DNA of 64,000 bases. Origin: CBDATA01 sp965202845 (lineage in GTDB: Bacteria; Acidobacteriota; Vicinamibacteria; Marinacidobacterales; Marinacidobacteraceae). Shown here piece after piece: positions 16,093-23,236 of this stretch (its first letter is position 1; every line of letters begins with the position of its first letter). Position numbers and translations under genes: made by a program. Under the pieces are notes generated by a model that did not search any database, was not told where the DNA came from, and saw nothing but the letters and a program-made list of their open reading frames with translations. Location of the stretch: the NCBI GenBank assembly GCA_965202845.1, contig OZ241856.1:930001-994000 (forward strand). The letters run 5' to 3'.

Positions 16093-17724
16093 TCAGGCCG
16101 CCGGCCCCTTCGGCCGCGAGAGGCTGCCGCCGGGGCCGAAGGCCGCCACCGTCTCCTTGAGGGCGGCGGCGTCCGGGGCAGGCGGCTCCGGCGGCGGCTG
16201 GCCGGGCATGGATTCGACGTTGAGGCTCCTCGCCGGCACTGCGAAGCGGATGTCCAAGGCGCGGGCCAGCCGCATCACTTCGAGGATGAAGTTGTGGCGT
16301 TCGGTCAGCTCCTCGTTCCAGTCGTCCACCCGGAAGAAGCAGTAGATCAGCACGTTCACCGAGAACTCGGTGAACTGGTTGACGTGGATCTCGAAGTAGT
16401 CGTGCCGCATCTTGTCGTTGGCCCGGATGACGTTCCGGATTCCCTCCACGAAGGCGTGCATGCGGTCGGGGTCGGTGTCGTGGCGGAGCGCCACCATCTG
16501 CTTCATGCGCCGGTACTTGCGCTGCCCCATGTTGTCCACCACCGCATTGGCGACCGAGCGGTTGGGGACGCTGATGACCGAGTCGTAGAAGGTGCGGATG
16601 CGGGTGGCGCGCAGTCCCACCGTCTCCACCGTGCCCTCGGTGTCCCCCACCAGCACCCAGTCTCCGACCTTGAACGGCTGGTCCACGATGACCGCCGCCC
16701 AGCCGAGCAGGTTGGCGAGGGTGTCCTGCGCCGCGAGGGCGACCGCCAGTCCGCCGAGGCCGAGACCCGCCACCAGGGTGGTGATCGAATAGCCGTAGCT
16801 TTCCGCGAGGATCAGGACGGCGGCGAGCGTCGCGGCGACCCGGAGCACCGTCCGCGCCGGCCCGACCAGCTGGTCGTCGAAGTCGGTCTCGGTGCGGTCG
16901 GCGATCCGCTGGAACACCTTGCTGACCACTTCCACAGCGCGGAGCGCGGCCCAGACCCCGATGAGCGCCAGAGCCACCGTCAGCAGCAGCGCCAGCAGGC
17001 GGCTGGCGTCCACCGGGAAACGGAGATCGGGGACGAAGTGGCGGACGAAGGCGACCCCGGCGAACGCGGCGGCCGGCCGGGCCAGCTCGGTGACCCCGTC
17101 GCCGAGCCAGAGCGCCCGGCGCTGCACGATCGGCGCGACCACCCGGGTCAGCAGCGAGGCGAGAAGCAGCCGCAGCAGCCAGCCGAGCGCCATCAGGACC
17201 AGGAAGCCCAGGGCGCCCCACAGCGTGAAGCCGAGGAAGGAGCGCTCGAAGACCGGCGGGAGCGCGCCCAAGAGGCGGCGGGCGAACCAGGAGAACGTGG
17301 CTTCGTAGAGCGCGTCCGCCGCCCGCACCGTGCCTGGGGATATCCGCCACCCGAGGTCGGCGTCCCGGGCCAGCGCGAACTCGGGCAGTCGCACCGGGAA
17401 GGGGACGAACCGGGGGAGGTCGGTCTCCGGATCGCGGTATTCGGGATCGGCGGGCACCGATTCCATCACCACCAGCAGGCCGCGCGCGTCCAGCACTGAT
17501 TTCAGGCGGGCGCCGATCCGTTCGGCGTCCTGGGCGTCGGCGCCTTCGGGGAGCGCCAGCGTCTGGCCGACCCGCGTCCAGTCCGGCTGGGCTTCGAGCT
17601 GTTCGGACAGGAAGACGTCCAGGGCGGCGCGGGGGCTGCGGACTTCGGGCGCCTGGCCGGCGGCCGCGCCGACGCCAAGCGCCAGGCAGATCGATGCGAG
17701 GGGGAGGGGTTTCGAGAGTCTCAT
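16093..17724 (-). CDS. MscS-family mechanosensitive channel
   Basis: 543 residues with a cleavable signal peptide, about 130 periplasmic residues, and then several transmembrane helices. The pore-helix-like segment VAGLGLGGLAVALAAQDTLANLLG is glycine/alanine-rich, followed by the DWVLVGDTEGTVETVGLRATRIRTFYDSVISVPN beta domain diagnostic of MscS channels. It should release solutes on osmotic downshock. I preferred the ATG at 17722-17724 over a TTG three codons upstream. It is convergent with sppA (one-base gap) and ends with a proline-rich tail. Its promoter side faces the tRNA gene. Confidence 0.88.
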   Translation of the reverse strand: MRLSKPLPLASICLALGVGAAAGQAPEVRSPRAALDVFLSEQLEAQPDWTRVGQTLALPEGADAQDAERIGARLKSVLDARGLLVVMESVPADPEYRDPETDLPRFVPFPVRLPEFALARDADLGWRISPGTVRAADALYEATFSWFARRLLGALPPVFERSFLGFTLWGALGFLVLMALGWLLRLLLASLLTRVVAPIVQRRALWLGDGVTELARPAAAFAGVAFVRHFVPDLRFPVDASRLLALLLTVALALIGVWAALRAVEVVSKVFQRIADRTETDFDDQLVGPARTVLRVAATLAAVLILAESYGYSITTLVAGLGLGGLAVALAAQDTLANLLGWAAVIVDQPFKVGDWVLVGDTEGTVETVGLRATRIRTFYDSVISVPNRSVANAVVDNMGQRKYRRMKQMVALRHDTDPDRMHAFVEGIRNVIRANDKMRHDYFEIHVNQFTEFSVNVLIYCFFRVDDWNEELTERHNFILEVMRLARALDIRFAVPARSLNVESMPGQPPPEPPAPDAAALKETVAAFGPGGSLSRPKGPAA

Positions 17725-17751
17725 GGGAACCAACCGGAATCGGGCGCTCCG

Positions 17752-17825
17752 TACGCCTGGCAGGACTCGAACCTGCGACCTACGGATTAGGAATCCGTCG
17801 CTCTATCCTCCTGAGCTACAGGCGC
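17752..17825 (-). tRNA. tRNA-Arg (anticodon CCT)
   Basis: The minus strand folds as a standard 74-base tRNA: acceptor GCGCCTG pairs with CAGGCGT (a G-U at the outermost pair), the anticodon loop TCCTAAT gives anticodon CCT, and the T-arm has GGTTCGAGTCC. CCT reads the rare arginine codon AGG. The CCA end is not encoded. It lies between the MscS gene and acylphosphatase, and I see no integration scar next to it. Confidence 0.95.
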
Positions 17826-17857
17826 AGGGGGGGAGCGCGTATGGTATCCGTCGCCCT

Positions 17858-18148
17858 TCAGCGGAGGATGCGGAAGTCGTCGGGGAGCGGCGCGGGCAGA
17901 GGGACGGGCGCGGTTTCGACGGCGTCCACCCGCCCCGGCATGTCGCGCTGGAGCGCGGCGCGGAACCGATCGAGGTCGCTCCGGGAAGCGACCGCCACAA
18001 TCTCGACGGCGCCGTCCTCCCGGTTCCGCACCGAACCCAGGGCGCCGAGCGCCCGGGCTGCCCGGAGCGCGGCGTAGCGGAAGCCCACTCCCTGCACCCG
18101 GCCGCGCGCCACCATCCGCCAGGCGGCGTCAGCCAAGCGCCTGGTCAA
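17858..18148 (-). CDS. Acylphosphatase
   Basis: Up to 96 residues; hydrolyses carboxyl-phosphate bonds such as acetyl phosphate. GRVQGVGFRYAA contains the substrate-binding loop and catalytic arginine, and GSVRNREDGAVEIVA the catalytic asparagine, both as in canonical acylphosphatases. The ATG at 18148 overlaps the end of the cystathionine gamma-synthase-type gene by 20 bases; an ATG at 18115 would give an 85-residue protein that still has all motifs, so the start is uncertain. Confidence 0.85.
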   Translation of the reverse strand: MTRRLADAAWRMVARGRVQGVGFRYAALRAARALGALGSVRNREDGAVEIVAVASRSDLDRFRAALQRDMPGRVDAVETAPVPLPAPLPDDFRILR

Positions 18149-19280
18149 GGTCCGCCAGCAGGTCGTCCGTATCCTCGACGCCCACCGAGAGTCGGATCAG
18201 GTTGTCCTTGATGCCGAGCTGCTGGCGGGTCGCCGCCGGGATCGAAGCGTGGGTCATGGCCGCCGGCAGGTTGGCGAGGCTTTCCACGCCGCCCAGACTC
18301 TCCGCGATCCGGAACAGCCGGAACGCCTCCATGATCTTCCGGGCGCCGGTCTCCACCTCGAAGGAGACCATGCCCCCGAACCCGGACATCTGCTGGAGGG
18401 CGCGCTCATGGCCGGGATGTTCGGGAAGCCCCGGGTAGTAGACCCGCTCCACCCGGGGATGGCGGTTCAGGAACTCGGCTGCCGCCCGCCCATTGGCGTC
18501 GTGCTGGCGCATCCGGAGCGCGAGGGTCTTGGCGCTTCGCAGCAGGAGCCACGACTCGAAGGGCGAGAGGATGGCTCCGGCGGCGTTTTGGAGGTAGCGG
18601 AGCCGGGCCAGGGGTTCGGCCTCGCGCGGGATGAGCATGCCGCCGACGCCGTCGCTGTGCCCGTTCAGGAACTTGGTGGTGGAATGGACCACGAAGTCGG
18701 CGCCGAATTCGAGGGGACGCTGGAACCAGGGGGACATGAAGGTGTTGTCCACCACCACCAGCGCGCCCCGCTCGTGGGCGGCGGCGACCAGCGCGGGCAG
18801 GTCGGCGATCCGCAGGAGGGGGTTGCTGGGCGTCTCGAGGAACAGCATGGCGGCGCCGTCGAGCGCCTGGACGGTGGCTTCGGTGTCGCTGGTGTCGAGC
18901 CAGGTGAAGTCGATCCCGCGCCGCCGGATCACCTGTTCGAAGACCCGCCAGGTGCCCCCGTAGGCGTCGGCGGTGGCGACCACCCGGGAACCGGGCTCCA
19001 CCAGCTCCATCACCAGAACGATCGCCGCCATCCCGGAGGCGCATCCGATGCCGCCGGCGCCCCCTTCAAGGGCGGCGAGGTTCGTCTCGGCGGCGTCCCG
19101 GGTCGGGTTGCCGCTCCGCGCGTACTCCCAGGGGCCCGGCTCGCCGGGGGATGGCTGGCTGAAGGTCGCCGACTGCTCCAGGGGAACCACCACGCCGCCG
19201 GATGACGAATCGGGGCGTTGGCCTGTGTGGATCGCCCGGGTGGCGAACCCCCAGGAATCGTGGGGGGCGGGGTCGCTCAT
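18129..19280 (-). CDS. Cystathionine gamma-synthase/lyase-type PLP enzyme
   Basis: 383 residues of the Cys/Met-metabolism PLP family. FVVHSTTKFLNGHSD carries the Schiff-base lysine, and YARSGNPTRDAAE and ETPSNPLLRIADL are family signatures. It performs gamma-replacement or gamma-elimination on homoserine esters or cystathionine; the sequence does not tell synthase from lyase with certainty. I chose the ATG at 19278-19280 because the protein from there has the family's normal N-terminus (GFATRAIHTGQ). Three 13-bp repeats end only a few bases before this start and no Shine-Dalgarno is visible. Confidence 0.87.
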   Translation of the reverse strand: MSDPAPHDSWGFATRAIHTGQRPDSSSGGVVVPLEQSATFSQPSPGEPGPWEYARSGNPTRDAAETNLAALEGGAGGIGCASGMAAIVLVMELVEPGSRVVATADAYGGTWRVFEQVIRRRGIDFTWLDTSDTEATVQALDGAAMLFLETPSNPLLRIADLPALVAAAHERGALVVVDNTFMSPWFQRPLEFGADFVVHSTTKFLNGHSDGVGGMLIPREAEPLARLRYLQNAAGAILSPFESWLLLRSAKTLALRMRQHDANGRAAAEFLNRHPRVERVYYPGLPEHPGHERALQQMSGFGGMVSFEVETGARKIMEAFRLFRIAESLGGVESLANLPAAMTHASIPAATRQQLGIKDNLIRLSVGVEDTDDLLADLDQALG

Positions 19281-19286
19281 CGGTGG

Positions 19287-19322
19287 ATCGTACCGGGGCA
19301 TCGTACCGGAGGATCGTACCGG
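19287..19322. repeat. Three tandem 13-bp repeats before the PLP-enzyme gene
   Basis: ATCGTACCGG occurs at 19287-19296, 19300-19309 and 19313-19322, exactly 13 bases apart. On the gene's strand each reads CCGGTACGAT. The last copy ends about six bases before the ATG, in the place where a ribosome-binding site would be. It could be a regulator site, a control on translation, or a neutral slippage product. Confidence 0.6.
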
Positions 19323-19360
19323 TGGAGGCCGCCCGCCCGACTCCAAAAGCGACGAAAGGC

Positions 19361-19594
19361 TTACCAGGTGATGCCCTTGAGCTCCTTCGGAAACAGCTTT
19401 CGGCTGGAGAATCGGTCTTCGTCGAGCGTGCGAATGAGATACTCACCGGTCTCCCATTGCTCCTCCGCGTCCTCCTCGTCGATCCAGGACTGGAGGAGCG
19501 CTGCCGAGGCCGAGGCTCGGGCCTCGCCGGGGACGGGGGGCTCGATCCGCTGCGCGGCGGGCGGCTTCGTATCGGATTTTGTGCGTCGGCTCAT
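19361..19594 (-). CDS. Uncharacterised small acidic protein beside the defence cassette
   Basis: 77 residues, not recognised. A proline/serine-rich start is followed by an acidic helical middle (SWIDEEDAEEQWETGEYLIRTL) and a short basic tail ending ELKGITW. It is divergent from the SNF2 helicase with about 84 bases between the start codons, so the two may share a regulatory region. The product looks soluble and has no signal peptide. Its position at the cassette boundary suggests an accessory or regulatory role, but it could equally belong to the neighbouring housekeeping side. Confidence 0.55.
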   Translation of the reverse strand: MSRRTKSDTKPPAAQRIEPPVPGEARASASAALLQSWIDEEDAEEQWETGEYLIRTLDEDRFSSRKLFPKELKGITW

Positions 19595-19678
19595 CGGATC
19601 GGGTCGCCCTCGAACGGCTTCAAGCGATACTAGCCGGCCGCTCGCAGCGCATTTCGATTCGGGCGGACTTTCGCAATT

Positions 19679-22600
19679 ATGACCTCCGACGCCCCGCCGG
19701 GCGGCCCTCCTTCCGCCCGGATCGGGAGCCGGGTGTCCCTCCCCGGGCACTTCGATGCGCCCGTCCTGCTGGAGGATGTCCGTCCGCTCGGCGCGAACGG
19801 CTCCGCCGGCTACGAGTGCCGGGTTCGCCTGTCCGACGGCGCCCTCGAGGAGGCGGTAATCTCGGCGGAGGAGGCGGCGGAGTTGTTCGGGGCGCCCCCG
19901 ATCTCCGATGAATCGGCGCAGCCGGCGGACGCCGGTCGGGTGCGGCTTCTCGTTGAATCCGCCCGCATCCGCCTGGCTCACGCCTACGACCGCCAGTTCG
20001 CGGTCAGCCTGTCCGGGATCCGCACCCTGCCGCACCAGATCGAGGCGGTCTACCTCAAGATGCTCCCGCAGCCCCGGCTGCGATTCCTCCTCGCCGACGA
20101 TCCCGGCGCCGGAAAGACGATCATGGCGGGCCTGCTGATCAAGGAGCTCAAGCTGCGCCAGGCCATCGATCGCTGCCTGATCCTGGTTCCGGCGCCGCTG
20201 ACCATCCAGTGGCAGGACGAGCTGTCGCGCTTCTTCAACGAGTCGTTCCAGATCCTGCATTCGGCGAACGACCGGCAGCAGCTCCTGAACCCCTGGGAGC
20301 GGGAGCGGCAGGTGATCGCCTCCATCGATTACGCCAAGAAGGACGACGTCCGCGAGCGGGTCTGGGGGCAGCAGTGGGACCTCGTCATCATCGACGAGGC
20401 CCACAAGTGCAGCGCTGCCACCAAGCGCTCCACCGGCCGGGAGGACGAGGTCGAACGCACCAGGCGCTACCAGCTTGCCGAACGGCTCTCGGACCAGTGC
20501 GACAACCTGCTGCTGATGACCGCCACGCCGCACCACGGCGACGACGATCGCTTCGCCCACTTCATCCGGTTGCTGGACCGCGACCTGTTCCCCGCGCCGC
20601 ACCGATTCCGTGATGAGGCGGGCCGCATCCGCCGGGACGTCCTGAAACTCGGCGCCGATTGTCCCTGGTCGCTCCGTCGCCTCAAGGAAGACCTGAAGGA
20701 CATGCGCGGCCGGCGGCTGTTTCCGGATCGCCACGTGCGCACCGTCCGATTCGCCCTCGGCTCGGACGAGTACACAATCTACAAGTCGGTCACCGCCTAC
20801 ATCAACGAATTCCTGCCGCAGACGACCGGGCGTCGCAGGAACAGCGTCGCATTGGCCCGCACCGTGTTCCAGCGCCGGCTGGCGAGCTCGACGCACGCGA
20901 TCCTCGAGTCGTTGCGTCGTCGTCACCGGAAGCTCGACGATCTGCTACGCGAGCTTGACGGATTTTCGCCTGCGGAGCGCACTCGACGACTCGCTCGACT
21001 GCACGGCTTGCTTTCCGACGCCGAGCGGGACGAGGACGACCTGGACGAGGGCGAGCGCGACGCGCTGCTCGACGAGGCGACCGCGGCCGCCGAGCTGGAC
21101 CAGATGCGCATGGAACTCGTCGCGTTGAAGGACCTCGTGGCCCGGGTCTGCAGGGTCCGCGAGAGCGGGCGCGACTCCAAGCTGGTCGCCTTGCGCGAAT
21201 GCCTCCAGCGTTCCGAGTTCGAGGAGCTTCAGGAGGGGCGCGGCAAGCTGCTTCTCTTCACCGAGCATCGGGACACGCTCGACTACCTGCGCGAACACCT
21301 CGAAGCGTGGGGGTATTCCACCTGCCGGATTCATGGCGGGATGAATCCGCGCGAGCGCAAGCAAGCCCAGGAGGATTTCCGGACGAACCGCCAGATCTGC
21401 GTGGCGACCGAAGCGGCGGGGGAGGGCATCAATCTCCAGTTCTGCCACCTGATGATCAACTACGACCTGCCGTGGAATCCGACGCGCCTCGAACAGCGCC
21501 TGGGGCGCATCCACCGGATCGGACAGACCCGGGACGTGTATGCGTTCAACTTCGTGGCGACATCCTCGGAGGGTGGCGAACCGGTCATCGAGGGCCGCAT
21601 TCTCGAACGGCTGCTGAACAAGCTCGAACTCATGAGGGAGGCGCTTGGCGACCGGGTGTTCGACGTCGTCGGCGAAGTGCTCTCGCTCAACCGGGTCAAT
21701 CTTCCCGACATGCTCCGCGAAGTGGCTTGGGAGCCGAGGCGGCTGGACGACTATCTCAGCGAGATCGATCACATCGACCCCGCCATCCTGGACCGTCACG
21801 AGGAGGCGACCGGGATCGCGCTGGCGAGGGGGCACGTGGACTTCTCGGCGTTCGCCGAAGCCAATCTGGAGGCCGAGGAACGGCGGCTGATGCCCCGCTA
21901 TGTGGAGGCGCACTTCCTGGCCGCCGCCAAGGAGATCGGCCAGCGGGCCGAGCCCCGCGCGGACGGGCTCTGGCGGGTCGGGCACGTGCGGGCGGACCTG
22001 CGTTCCGAGCGCCTTGCAGCGGTGCGGCGCCTGGGGGCGCCGGACCCGGAATACCGCAAGCTGACCTTCTACAAGGAGCGCCTGGAAGCGGACCGGCACA
22101 TCGATGCGACGCTGCTCGGCCCCGGACATCCGCTCTACGCCGCCGTCGACGAGAAGCTGAACGAGATATTGAAGGATGTCGAGGGGCGGACGGGCGTGTA
22201 CTTGGACCCGCTGGCTGCTGCGCCGTACCGTCTGCACTTCCATGAAATCTGCATCCGGGGGCAGACGACCCGTGGGGACGCGACGACCATCCTCGGCGAA
22301 CTGGTGGCGGTGCGCGAAGAGATCGCCGAAGGCGCGCCGTCGACCGAACGGCTTCGACTCGTTCCCGCCGATACGCTCATGGACCTGCCCGAACATCCGA
22401 ACCCGCCCGAGGCGCTTCCGGCGGTGGATTCCGGTCCCGTCAGTGATTTCGTGAAGGCGACCGCGCAGATGGAGCGTCGCCGAACCGAGAGCGCGGAGCG
22501 CGGGCGCTACGCGGACATCGCCCGTCGCTACCTGGAGACATCCTTCGAGGCGCGGGTGCGGGCGGCGCAGAACCGGGTGATGCGGTTGCGGAGTCGGGGG

Positions 22601-23236
22601 ACGGAGCAGCCGGAGCTCGCTCTGGCGCGCCAGCGGGCGGAGCAGGATTTGACCGACTTGAAGCGCACGCAAAAAGAGCGCATCGCCGGGGTGGAGCGGC
22701 TTCGGGTCGCGCGCTCCGGGCCGGTGCGCCATGTGGCGAGCTGCCTCGTGCTACCGTCCGAGGATGCGACGGTCGGCGATGCCGGCGAAGCGTCGGCGGA
22801 GCGGAATCGTCGCGTCGAACTCGCTGCGGAGGACATCGTCGTCCGCCACGAGGAAGCCGAGGGGCGTTCCTGCCAGCGCGTGGGCCATCTGAAGATCGGC
22901 TTCGACGTCCGCAGTCTGGAGAAGCCGGACCCGCAGACCGGCTATCGGGACCCGGTGACCGGGGTGCGGCGCATCGAGGTGAAGGGCCGCCAGAAGGGGC
23001 GTCCGGTTCGGCTCACCACCAACGAGTGGCACAAGGCGAACCAGATGGGCGAGACCTACTGGCTCTACGTGGTCTGGGACCCGACCGGGAATCCGGACGC
23101 GGTTCCCGATCGGGTGCAAAATCCCGCGAAGCATCTCGGCGGCGATGTTCAGGAGTTCGTCGCCGCCCGCCACTACGACATCCCGGCGAACGCCATCGAG
23201 CGGGCGGCGCGGGAACAGCGGGAGGGGGATGCATGA
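19679..23236 (+). CDS. SNF2-type helicase with C-terminal DUF3883 (defence cassette, DISARM DrmD-like)
   Basis: 1185 residues. The SNF2/SF2 core has LADDPGAGKTIMAG (motif I, about residue 139), IIDEAHKC (motif II, about residue 237), TATPHHGDD (motif III) and the C-terminal lobe EAAGEGINLQF and RLEQRLGRIHRIGQ. Residues about 1070-1150 match DUF3883 (IGFDVRSLEK and RRIEVKGR), a domain common in antiviral helicases. The protein resembles DrmD-type helicases of DISARM and the helicase partner of DUF1156/DUF499 systems. No Shine-Dalgarno precedes the ATG. Its end overlaps the methylase start by eight bases. It probably remodels or translocates on DNA for the complex. Confidence 0.88.
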   Translation: MTSDAPPGGPPSARIGSRVSLPGHFDAPVLLEDVRPLGANGSAGYECRVRLSDGALEEAVISAEEAAELFGAPPISDESAQPADAGRVRLLVESARIRLAHAYDRQFAVSLSGIRTLPHQIEAVYLKMLPQPRLRFLLADDPGAGKTIMAGLLIKELKLRQAIDRCLILVPAPLTIQWQDELSRFFNESFQILHSANDRQQLLNPWERERQVIASIDYAKKDDVRERVWGQQWDLVIIDEAHKCSAATKRSTGREDEVERTRRYQLAERLSDQCDNLLLMTATPHHGDDDRFAHFIRLLDRDLFPAPHRFRDEAGRIRRDVLKLGADCPWSLRRLKEDLKDMRGRRLFPDRHVRTVRFALGSDEYTIYKSVTAYINEFLPQTTGRRRNSVALARTVFQRRLASSTHAILESLRRRHRKLDDLLRELDGFSPAERTRRLARLHGLLSDAERDEDDLDEGERDALLDEATAAAELDQMRMELVALKDLVARVCRVRESGRDSKLVALRECLQRSEFEELQEGRGKLLLFTEHRDTLDYLREHLEAWGYSTCRIHGGMNPRERKQAQEDFRTNRQICVATEAAGEGINLQFCHLMINYDLPWNPTRLEQRLGRIHRIGQTRDVYAFNFVATSSEGGEPVIEGRILERLLNKLELMREALGDRVFDVVGEVLSLNRVNLPDMLREVAWEPRRLDDYLSEIDHIDPAILDRHEEATGIALARGHVDFSAFAEANLEAEERRLMPRYVEAHFLAAAKEIGQRAEPRADGLWRVGHVRADLRSERLAAVRRLGAPDPEYRKLTFYKERLEADRHIDATLLGPGHPLYAAVDEKLNEILKDVEGRTGVYLDPLAAAPYRLHFHEICIRGQTTRGDATTILGELVAVREEIAEGAPSTERLRLVPADTLMDLPEHPNPPEALPAVDSGPVSDFVKATAQMERRRTESAERGRYADIARRYLETSFEARVRAAQNRVMRLRSRGTEQPELALARQRAEQDLTDLKRTQKERIAGVERLRVARSGPVRHVASCLVLPSEDATVGDAGEASAERNRRVELAAEDIVVRHEEAEGRSCQRVGHLKIGFDVRSLEKPDPQTGYRDPVTGVRRIEVKGRQKGRPVRLTTNEWHKANQMGETYWLYVVWDPTGNPDAVPDRVQNPAKHLGGDVQEFVAARHYDIPANAIERAAREQREGDA

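Noticed and set aside
17752..17825. tRNA-Arg as attachment site of a genomic island
   Set aside because: The defence cassette begins 1.6 kb away behind two metabolic genes, there is no integrase in the window, and I see no repeated copy of the tRNA 3' end.
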